Of a stretch of DNA of 8,899 bases, positions 1 to 6,134 are shown one piece after another (the stretch's first letter is position 1; each line of letters opens with the position of its first letter). The DNA lies in NCBI GenBank assembly GCA_023415375.1, contig JAEZKW010000053.1, positions 1-8,899 of the forward strand. The letters run 5' to 3'. The notes beneath the pieces are model-generated. The model saw only the letters and a list, made by a program, of their open reading frames with translations, had not been told where the DNA came from and ran no database searches. The DNA comes from Bacillota bacterium (GTDB taxonomy: Bacteria; Bacillota; UBA4882; UBA8346). The translations under genes were made by a program, and so were the position numbers.

Positions 1-954
1 GCAGTCATTCTTGGAAGCATCGCGAATGCTAAAAAACTGGAAATTATTGATAAAGTTATGTTTCCAACTGAAAGTTCCCGGGGTATGACGCACACTTTGG
101 AGCAGATCTTTGTCAATATAGAACAAATTTTAACGAAGAATAGTCTGAAAATTATCGATATTCAAAGTTTTGGCGTTAGTTGCGGTGGGCCGCTCGATAG
201 CAAGCGGGGCATCATCATGTCACCACCGAATTTGGTGGGCTGGGATAATATCCATATTGTTGAGCTCATTGAACAACGCTTCGGCGTGAAGGCCCGGTTG
301 CAAAATGATGCCAATGCTTGTGCCCTGGCCGAGTGGCGTTTTGGAGCGGGCAGGGGCTGTCAGAATATGATTTTTTTAACTTTTGGCACTGGAATGGGAG
401 CGGGGCTTATCCTAAACAACCGATTATATTGTGGAACCAGTGACATGGCCGGCGAGGTAGGCCACATCCGGCTGGCGGATTTTGGGCCAGTAGGTTATGG
501 TAAAGCCGGTTCTTTTGAAGGATTTTGCAGCGGAGGCGGATTGGCCCAGTTAGCACGAATGAAAGTACTCGAAAAATTACAAATGGGGGAAAAGGTCTCT
601 TTTTGCTCAGGAATTAACGAATTAGAACATTTAAACGCTAAAATTGTAAGTGAAGCAGCTAAAGCCGGTGATGAATTGGCTTTGGAGATTTTTAGGATTT
701 GTGGTCAATCCTTGGGTCAGGGATTGGCGATTTTAATTGATATATTGAATCCTGAAGTGATAGTCATCGGGAGTATATTTGCCCGTTGCCAGGAGTTGTT
801 TACGGAAACCATGATGGAGGTTATTCATCAGGAGACCCTAAGCTTAACACAAACGGTCTGTCGTATAGTCCCGGCTGGACTCGGGGAACAAATTGGGGAC
901 TATGCTGCCTTAGCGGTAGCTATATATGATGGGAGTATGATCGAATGGGAGTGA
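1..954 (+). CDS. ROK-family sugar kinase, 5' end outside window
   Basis: Probable ATP-dependent cytoplasmic sugar kinase of the ROK (repressor/ORF/kinase) family. The frame is open from base 1, and the first residues (AVILGSIANAKK) match the stretch just after the N-terminal phosphate-binding loop of ROK kinases. The true start and the DxGGT motif therefore lie upstream, and the ATG at 58 is internal. Visible motifs are GVSCGGPLD, the substrate loop with catalytic Asp in QNDANA (Asp codon 307-309), the phosphate-binding FGTGMGAGLI, and GEVGH (His codon 463-465). There is no helix-turn-helix in the visible part, favouring kinase over repressor. The usual ROK zinc motif CxCGxxGCxE after GEVGH is absent and replaced by GPVGYGKAGSFEGFCSGGG, a variant I believe occurs in some Firmicute ROK proteins. 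It sits five bases from, or overlaps, the following isomerase gene, implying co-transcription. The family call is firm; the sugar is unknown. Confidence 0.9.
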   Translation, partial: AVILGSIANAKKLEIIDKVMFPTESSRGMTHTLEQIFVNIEQILTKNSLKIIDIQSFGVSCGGPLDSKRGIIMSPPNLVGWDNIHIVELIEQRFGVKARLQNDANACALAEWRFGAGRGCQNMIFLTFGTGMGAGLILNNRLYCGTSDMAGEVGHIRLADFGPVGYGKAGSFEGFCSGGGLAQLARMKVLEKLQMGEKVSFCSGINELEHLNAKIVSEAAKAGDELALEIFRICGQSLGQGLAILIDILNPEVIVIGSIFARCQELFTETMMEVIHQETLSLTQTVCRIVPAGLGEQIGDYAALAVAIYDGSMIEWE

Positions 955-959
955 TCGCT

Positions 960-1607
960 ATGAGAAATGAAGTAAAAGTGATTTTAAATCAGCTATTTGA
1001 AGATTATCCGAAACTGGAAAGCTGCCAGGAAAGCATAATCGAGGCTTATCATTTATTACAACAATGTTACTCAAATCGGGGTAAAGTACTAGTCTGTGGT
1101 AATGGTGGAAGTGCTGCGGACGCCGAACATATTGTCGGTGAATTAATGAAAGGCTTTTTATCGAAACGGGAGCTTACGGAAGCGGACAAGGAAAGATTAA
1201 GAAGGGCTTTCCCTGAAGAATATCAATATCTTAGCGTCAATTTACAAAGGGCCTTGCCGGCTATTTCTCTGGTCAGTCAATCGGCTTTATCAACTGCTTT
1301 CATTAATGATGTTGCCCCGGATATGCTCTTTGCCCAACAGGTTTATGGCTATGGCCGGGCTGGTGATGTGTTAATCGGTTTAAGTACGTCAGGTAATTCT
1401 AAAAATGTGGTGAATGCTGTAAAAGTCGCTAAGTCCTTCGAGATTCATACCATCGGTTTTACGGGTGAAAATGGCGGCTTGATGAAAAGTTTTTGTGACG
1501 TGACGATTACTGTCCCGGCTAAGGAGACTTTTAAAGTCCAGGAATATCATCTTCCCGTTTATCATGCACTTTGTGCTATGATTGAAAGAGAATTTTTTGG
1601 GGAATAA
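960..1607 (+). CDS. SIS-domain sugar-phosphate isomerase, GmhA-like
   Basis: Probable cytoplasmic aldose-ketose phosphate isomerase of the SIS fold, closest in layout to sedoheptulose-7-phosphate isomerase GmhA. In the 215-residue form the phosphate-binding segments are CGNGGSAADAEH (46-57) and STSGNS (142-147). A glutamate in GELMKGF (E61) and a histidine in QEYH (H197) fall where GmhA has its catalytic Glu and His, so it looks active. It is longer than E. coli GmhA (192 residues), mainly because of a charged insertion after E61, roughly residues 66-90. The start at 960 is preserved by GGGAG eight bases upstream. ATG 945 is in frame, also has GGGAG nine bases upstream, and would add five residues and overlap the kinase stop. 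Next to a ROK kinase it probably handles the same imported sugar. GmhA-type heptose synthesis is possible, but no other heptose gene is present. Specificity is uncertain. Confidence 0.85.
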   Translation: MRNEVKVILNQLFEDYPKLESCQESIIEAYHLLQQCYSNRGKVLVCGNGGSAADAEHIVGELMKGFLSKRELTEADKERLRRAFPEEYQYLSVNLQRALPAISLVSQSALSTAFINDVAPDMLFAQQVYGYGRAGDVLIGLSTSGNSKNVVNAVKVAKSFEIHTIGFTGENGGLMKSFCDVTITVPAKETFKVQEYHLPVYHALCAMIEREFFGE

Positions 1608-1629
1608 ATCAGTTTATATGGAGATTAAT

Positions 1630-3246
1630 ATGATTAAGGTACTTATTGCTGATGATGAGGAAAAGGTTTGCACACTTATCTACAAGTTGGTAAATTGGGG
1701 AGATTTCGACATGGAAGTCGTGGCAACAGTATACAACGGCATAGAAGCACTGGAGCGCATTGAAGAGCTTGCGGTGGATATCGTTATAACGGATATCCGT
1801 ATGCCCGGATATGACGGTATTGAGCTAATCTCAAAGGTAAAGGAAATCAACGACCACATCGAGTTTATCATTATCAGCGGATACAGGCATTTTGAATATG
1901 CACAAAGTGCCATTAAGTATGGCGTCAGTGATTATTTGTTAAAGCCGATAAAAAAAGAGGAATTAACCGACACACTTGAAAAAATTCGTTGGAAATGTCT
2001 GAAGCGTGCAGAACAGCTATCTACGCAAGAACAGCTGCGTTTGCGTTTACAGGATGATACGAGTAAGCAGAGAGAACAGTTGTTTTTAGATTTTTTATTC
2101 AATTCCCGGGGAGCCATAGCAAGCCTTGAGGAGCTTAATAAAACATATTGTTTTAAATTTGGCAAAGGAATTTTTCAACTTACGGCTATAAAAATCGATT
2201 GCCTCTATGAGGATTACAATGCAGACAGTATTAAAGTGTTGTATGAAAAAATAAGCAAAATTTTGGATTCCATTTTACGGGATAGCTGTTATGAGATGGA
2301 AATTTATTGCAATGATACCATAGTTTATACTCTGCTCAATTATTCGCTGGAAAATCGCCTATTTTTACGTCGTCAGCTCAAAGCTGTAATGTCGGAACTT
2401 TCGGTTCAAAAGACTGTATTCGACAAGGTTTTTTTTACACTTTGTGTGGGAAAACAAACCGAAGACGTACAAAAGTTGCCACAATGTTTCATCTCGGCAC
2501 AAAACACCGTGTTTCAAAGACTTGTGGATGGAACAGGAAAAATGATCGATGATGCACACGCCATAGAGGAATATGTACCACTACAACAGGAATACCTTTT
2601 AGGAGATTTCAGACGGCAGATGTCGCAGGCCGTTGAACTGTTGGATTTACAGGCAGCCATGTCGGCGGTTAGCTTACTTGCAAGTGCTGTACCAATAAAC
2701 GAAAAAACGAAGGGTAGCTGTGTTTATAAATTAGTTTGGGCGGCCGGAGAAATGTTCATGGTCTTGATTAAGAACACCCAATATAATGTAGAAATCCCCG
2801 CGGGGATCTATGAGGAATTCAAAATTCGTTTGTTTCTTTGTGGAAATGTAGAACAACTGTTTGAATCCCTCGGTTTATTAATAAGAACTCAAATAGACTT
2901 TATTGTGCAAGGGAAAAAGCAGGCTGACAATAGGCCCATTCGGATAGCGAAAGAGTATATTCAAAGGAATTATATGAATCCGATTGGGCTTGAAGAAATC
3001 AGCGAAATGTTAGGGTTTAATCTCTCATATTTCAGTGTACTTTTCAAAAAAGAAACCGGAAAAAACTTTTTAGAATATCTTACTGAGGTGCGTATTTCAA
3101 ATGCAAAGGAGCTTTTAAGAGAAACAAACCTGAACATTGCAGAAATTTGCAACAGAGTTGGGTATTTGGACCAAAAGCATTTTATTGCAACCTTTAAAAA
3201 ATATGCAGGAATTAAGCCTGGGGAGTTTAGGAAGCTTTATTCATAG
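1630..3246 (+). CDS. AraC-type response regulator, YesN-like
   Basis: DNA-binding response regulator of a two-component system, 538 residues from the ATG at 1630. That start has GGAG six bases upstream and gives the normal receiver N-terminus MIKVLIADDEE; an in-frame ATG at 1582 lies inside the isomerase gene. Receiver domain, residues 1-120: acidic pocket D8/D9, phosphoacceptor D55 in TDIRMP, S83 and K105 in LLKP, all intact. Residues about 125-430 form the long poorly conserved linker typical of YesN proteins, with no motif I can name. Residues 435-538 are an AraC/HTH_18 domain with two helix-turn-helices (IGLEEISEMLGFNLSYFSVLFKKETG and NIAEICNRVGYLDQKHFIATFKK regions). It starts 22 bases after the isomerase stop, and its own stop overlaps the ribosome binding site of the kinase. 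Its likely targets are this operon and the importer promoter at 6050-6131, by inference from position. Confidence 0.93.
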   Translation: MIKVLIADDEEKVCTLIYKLVNWGDFDMEVVATVYNGIEALERIEELAVDIVITDIRMPGYDGIELISKVKEINDHIEFIIISGYRHFEYAQSAIKYGVSDYLLKPIKKEELTDTLEKIRWKCLKRAEQLSTQEQLRLRLQDDTSKQREQLFLDFLFNSRGAIASLEELNKTYCFKFGKGIFQLTAIKIDCLYEDYNADSIKVLYEKISKILDSILRDSCYEMEIYCNDTIVYTLLNYSLENRLFLRRQLKAVMSELSVQKTVFDKVFFTLCVGKQTEDVQKLPQCFISAQNTVFQRLVDGTGKMIDDAHAIEEYVPLQQEYLLGDFRRQMSQAVELLDLQAAMSAVSLLASAVPINEKTKGSCVYKLVWAAGEMFMVLIKNTQYNVEIPAGIYEEFKIRLFLCGNVEQLFESLGLLIRTQIDFIVQGKKQADNRPIRIAKEYIQRNYMNPIGLEEISEMLGFNLSYFSVLFKKETGKNFLEYLTEVRISNAKELLRETNLNIAEICNRVGYLDQKHFIATFKKYAGIKPGEFRKLYS

Positions 3247-3259
3247 GAGCAAAAAGTTG
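3245..3259 (+). promoter_or_regulatory. Ribosome binding site and TTG start of kinase
   Basis: AGGAG at 3245-3249 overlaps the response-regulator stop (TAG, 3244-3246). It is followed after seven bases by an in-frame TTG at 3257-3259. This is the only well-placed ribosome binding site for the kinase and decides its start. A more upstream ATG at 3137 would overlap the regulator's DNA-binding domain by 110 bases and add a tail that looks out of frame. The overlap suggests translational coupling of regulator and kinase. Confidence 0.8.
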
Positions 3260-4300
3260 GAACGCAAATACAGTCGTTATTTGTTTTACCGCACTTTTCT
3301 AATCATTGCTGTCATGGGCGTAAACATTATACTGTTGCTATTCTTTTTGTTTATAGCGGCAGGTAAGGACTTCTTTTTTCTTTGGGTTGCCATTGGCGGA
3401 ACCATCATACTTTCGGTTGCGCTTTATGGAATATACTCCAATATTTATAAACCCTATGCCGAAACAAAAAAAATGCTGAATCTTTTTATTACCGGTTACA
3501 CGGTTGAAGGTTTGTATGATATGAGATTTTCATTTACCCCCGAAATGGAACAGGCACTTTTAAAGCTTAAGGGTTTTATCAACACCAATGAAATTTTAAG
3601 AGTCAGCAAGCGTCAGGCCCAGTTTTTGGCATTGCAAAACCAGATCAACCCTCATTTTTTATATAATACACTGGAGGGGATTCGTGGTGAAGCTCTCGGT
3701 GCGGGACTTAATAATGTAGCGGAAATGACAGAAGCTTTGGCCAGGTTTTTTAGATACACGATATCAAATCTGGATAATTTTGTTCTATTGGAAGATGAAC
3801 TTTCAAATATTGAAAATTATTTTTTTATCCAGCAATACCGTTTCGGTTCACGTTTAAAATTAGTTGTGGAGTATGATGACCCCCAAAATAGTCCATCCAT
3901 TTTAGGATACAAGCTGCCCAAGCTGACTTTGCAGCCGATTGTGGAAAATGCTATCATCCACGGAATTGAGCGAAAGGTGGGTACCGGTACAGTACGCATT
4001 AAACTGGAAACCACCCAAACCCGTCTTTTAATAACAATATCCGACGATGGTGTGGGCATGGACGAGCTTAACTTACAGCAACTGAACGAAAAGTTGAATA
4101 ACTCATCCTTGGACTATATCAAACCGGACTCGGAGCAAAAGGGTGGTATTGCTGTTGTAAATGTGAATAAAAGGATCCAACTGTTGTTCGGAGAGCAGTA
4201 CGGGATTTGCGTTTACAGCACAAAAGGTGTTGGAACCGACGTGGAAATTACGCTTCCGTTATTAACGAGCATACAGGAGCAGACAATATTAAAAGGGTAA
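3257..4300 (+). CDS. LytS/YesM-type sensor histidine kinase lacking an extracellular sensor
   Basis: Membrane histidine kinase, 347 residues from TTG 3257, and partner of the preceding regulator. Two membrane helices are visible, about residues 13-35 and 39-60. They are joined by a loop of only a few residues, so there is no dCache or other external sensor domain. Canonical YesM kinases are near 570-600 residues. The cytoplasmic linker (61-118) has no obvious HAMP and holds aromatic-rich sequence such as GYTVEGLYDMRFSF. The His_kinase (PF06580-type) region has the phosphoacceptor H133 in QINPHFLYNTLE. The ATPase domain has an N-box with N231 (IVENAIIHG), a G1 box DDGVGM (263-268), GGIAVVNVNKR and GVGTDVEITLPL, so catalysis looks intact. 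The final codons run into a heptanucleotide repeat. It must take its signal through the membrane helices, the linker or a partner; the neighbouring pseudo-ATPase and the importer's binding protein are candidates. Confidence 0.92.
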   Translation: MERKYSRYLFYRTFLIIAVMGVNIILLLFFLFIAAGKDFFFLWVAIGGTIILSVALYGIYSNIYKPYAETKKMLNLFITGYTVEGLYDMRFSFTPEMEQALLKLKGFINTNEILRVSKRQAQFLALQNQINPHFLYNTLEGIRGEALGAGLNNVAEMTEALARFFRYTISNLDNFVLLEDELSNIENYFFIQQYRFGSRLKLVVEYDDPQNSPSILGYKLPKLTLQPIVENAIIHGIERKVGTGTVRIKLETTQTRLLITISDDGVGMDELNLQQLNEKLNNSSLDYIKPDSEQKGGIAVVNVNKRIQLLFGEQYGICVYSTKGVGTDVEITLPLLTSIQEQTILKG

Positions 4301-4360
4301 AGGGCAAAGAGTAAAGGGTAAAGGTAAAAACCTAAAAGCAAAGCCCAAAGGCTTAAGGGG
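4291..4360 (+). repeat. Period-7 tandem repeat, TAAAGGG type
   Basis: From 4291 the sequence reads as heptads: AAAAGGG, TAAAGGG, CAAAGAG, TAAAGGG, TAAAGGT. The pattern then fades through AAAAACC, TAAAAGC, AAAGCCC, AAAGGCT and TAAGGGG to 4360. The first five units (4291-4325) are clear; the rest are degenerate and could be chance. The array covers the last two kinase codons and its stop, and makes up nearly all of the spacer before the next gene. Because the first unit is always followed by TAA, a change in copy number would alter spacing but not the kinase stop. A weak five-pair hairpin (AAGCC 4341-4345, GGCTT 4350-4354) lies in the degenerate part. It resembles short heptameric repeats found in many bacterial intergenic regions. 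Confidence 0.65.
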
Positions 4361-4372
4361 CCTGGAGAAAAA

Positions 4373-5878
4373 ATGCGGCAGGAAATTTTGCGCTTGGAAA
4401 AAATTATCACAGCAGAAAACGGCGTGATACTTTTGAATCATTTTAATCTCCACATTTTTGGCGGGGAGATTATGGGTTTGATTGCAATTAACCCCCTTGG
4501 ACTGGATAGTCTGCTGGAATTAATTTGTAGAAATGTACCCTTGTATTATGGTTATGTTTATTTTTGTGAAAAGCTGGTAAACAGTTATGCCCACAGCTCG
4601 CTCACCCGAAATAGGGTTGCAATTATTGAAAAGCAGTTTAGTCTTATTGAAAATTTAACGGTGGCGGATAATATTTATGTGATGCGCCATGGTTTTAAAA
4701 AGTATATTATTAATTCCAAAACCCTTAATTCACAGTTCAAAATGTTTGCCATGGATGCTGGAGTGAATTTGCATGGAGACCAGCAGGTGCAAGATTTAAG
4801 CTATTATGAAAAATGTGTTGTCGAGTTGTTAAAAGCCATTATTGGCGGGGCAAAGTTAATTATAGTCCGTGATATGAGTAACTTTTTGAGTACAACCGAC
4901 CTTATCAGGTTTCATAAGCTCATGCAAAAATATACCGGCTTAGGCGTTTCATTTTTATATATCTGCATCCATCATCAGGAGGCCTTTTCGATTTGTGATA
5001 AAATTTGTTTAATGGAAAACGGCAAGGCTCTTAAGGTATTAGGAAAGGACGAATTCTTAGAAGAAAAAATCCTCCCTTTTACAAACGAATTCTACAAAAA
5101 CTACCATGATCGGCAGGTCTTGCCAGAGTGGCTGAACGATTTCCCGTGGGTCTACCGAAGCAAAACCGCTGCAATAGGCGAAGGTTTTGATAATGAAAAG
5201 CCGCAAAAGCCCTTTAAAAACCAAAAGCAAGTGCTGGAGTTTTGGAATGTTTCAAGCGGAAGCCTAAATAATCTTACCTTTAACATCAAAGCAGGTGAAT
5301 GTGTGGTGTTGTTGGACAAGAACAATACCGTGTACATAGACATACTTGCGCTTATGAACTTTGAAAGGAAACCCGGGCAAGGGCAAATTCTACTAAACGG
5401 GGAAACGCTCACTAAAAAAGCAGTCGCAACATTGGGCTTTATACCGGAAAAACCAATCCAAAATTTATTATTTAAGGAGATGAGCTACTTAGACAATATG
5501 TGCTTTACGGCGGACAAAAGGCTTAGGACTTTCTGGATGCGAAAGGCAATCAAAAAGAGTATTGTTAAGGAGTACGAGCCAATTATAGGTCCGGATATCT
5601 TGGCCAAGGATATTACAGAGCTGTCAGTACAATCTTTGTATAGCCTTGTGTATTATCGAATCCACTTGCAAAACCCGAAAGTTGCCATTTGTGTTAACCC
5701 ATTCTTCGAAGGTGATATGTCAATGCGCCTTCAGATACGCAACTTAATCAAAATGCTTTTGGACAAAAAAATTGCAGTGCTTATTTTAGCGGTAAACCTT
5801 TCAGACTCTCTTTTGATAGCAGACCGCCTTTTAGTCTTGGAAAGCGGGACGTTAATCAATGAACTTTTGCAGCGGTGA
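4373..5878 (+). CDS. Catalytically dead double ABC ATPase (RbsA/MglA-like pseudo-ATPase)
   Basis: This 501-residue protein has the tandem two-ATPase layout and length of ribose-class importer ATPases and resembles the live one at 6132-7640 (502 residues). Residues 1-217 of the two can be laid side by side without a gap. At the Walker A position GENGAGKST (38-46) it has AINPLGLDS, with K44 replaced by L and S45 by D. The Q-loop Q87 is K. The signature LSVSKQQ is LSYYEKC (142-148). Walker B D166-E167 is R166-D167, and H-loop H199 is I199. In the second half Walker A is DKNNTVYID (315-323), LSGGN is LSVQS (417-421), and the Walker B DE is V441-N442. The segment LTVADNI (95-101) is kept. The ATG has GGAG five bases upstream. 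The frame is open throughout, so it is a pseudoenzyme and not a decayed gene. It follows the kinase by 72 bases. A sensing or adaptor role is inferred from context; loss of ATP hydrolysis is the secure part. Confidence 0.88.
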   Translation: MRQEILRLEKIITAENGVILLNHFNLHIFGGEIMGLIAINPLGLDSLLELICRNVPLYYGYVYFCEKLVNSYAHSSLTRNRVAIIEKQFSLIENLTVADNIYVMRHGFKKYIINSKTLNSQFKMFAMDAGVNLHGDQQVQDLSYYEKCVVELLKAIIGGAKLIIVRDMSNFLSTTDLIRFHKLMQKYTGLGVSFLYICIHHQEAFSICDKICLMENGKALKVLGKDEFLEEKILPFTNEFYKNYHDRQVLPEWLNDFPWVYRSKTAAIGEGFDNEKPQKPFKNQKQVLEFWNVSSGSLNNLTFNIKAGECVVLLDKNNTVYIDILALMNFERKPGQGQILLNGETLTKKAVATLGFIPEKPIQNLLFKEMSYLDNMCFTADKRLRTFWMRKAIKKSIVKEYEPIIGPDILAKDITELSVQSLYSLVYYRIHLQNPKVAICVNPFFEGDMSMRLQIRNLIKMLLDKKIAVLILAVNLSDSLLIADRLLVLESGTLINELLQR

Positions 5879-5912
5879 GTTAGCGCACGCGCTTTACAAG
5901 CTTACCGGAAAA

Positions 5913-6047
5913 TTTCAGTAAACACAGAAAAATAAACTTCTAAAAAATCCACCCCAAATTCCAAAAACTCCTTCCATGAGACAAAACAATTTTCAGTCAC
6001 CACGGAAAAACAAACTTCAAAAAAATCCACCCTGAATTCTAAAAACT
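5913..6047 (+). repeat. Two imperfect 57-bp direct repeats, 78-bp offset
   Basis: Copy 1 is 5913-5969 and copy 2 is 5991-6047. Both begin TTTCAGT and end AAAAACT, and hand alignment gives 49 identical bases of 57 with no gap. The most conserved block is AAACTTC followed by an A-run and TCCACCC. They are separated by 21 unrelated bases and lie just upstream of the importer's -10 element. The offset of 78 bases is near 7.5 helical turns. They may be tandem binding sites for the AraC-type regulator, or a duplicated intergenic repeat element. The sequence alone does not decide. Confidence 0.8.
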
Positions 6048-6052
6048 GCCCC

Positions 6053-6090
6053 ATACCTTATTTTTACGTTTTTGTTATAATTTCATTATC
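6053..6090 (+). promoter_or_regulatory. Probable importer promoter with extended -10
   Basis: A perfect TATAAT lies at 6076-6081, with TG at 6073-6074 making an extended -10 (TGTTATAAT). At 17-bp spacing the -35 position (6053-6058) reads ATACCT, a poor match to TTGACA, so the promoter is likely weak alone and activator-dependent. Transcription would start near 6088, giving a leader of about 44 bases before the GTG at 6132. The direct repeats end six bases before the -35 position, where an activator would be expected to contact RNA polymerase. Confidence 0.65.
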
Positions 6091-6120
6091 GGATTGAAAA
6101 TAAATCAAGTCATCAAAGAC

Positions 6121-6134
6121 AGGTGAACTACGTG
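6121..6134 (+). promoter_or_regulatory. Ribosome binding site deciding a GTG start
   Basis: AGGTGA at 6121-6126 stands five bases before GTG at 6132-6134. An in-frame GTG at 6123 lies inside this motif and has no ribosome binding site of its own. The start at 6132 is therefore preferred, giving MSDYIIKMEHIYKSF, a normal N-terminus for this ATPase class. Confidence 0.7.

Noticed and set aside
1582..1629. N-terminal extension of the response regulator
   Set aside because: It overlaps the isomerase gene, and receiver domains begin at the MIKVLIADDE segment. GGAG is correctly placed for ATG 1630.
3137..3256. N-terminal extension of the kinase from ATG 3137
   Set aside because: It overlaps the regulator's DNA-binding domain in another frame and has no ribosome binding site. 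AGGAG before TTG 3257 gives a normal kinase N-terminus.
4373..5878. Reading the degenerate ATPase as a pseudogene
   Set aside because: There is no stop or frameshift over 501 codons, a good ribosome binding site, full family length, and a first half that matches the live paralogue without gaps.
5882..5893. GC-rich inverted repeat AGCGC-AC-GCGCT just after the pseudo-ATPase stop, as a terminator or operator
   Set aside because: As RNA it can form only about four pairs with a small loop and lacks a T-run; as an operator it has no second copy. It is too short to claim.
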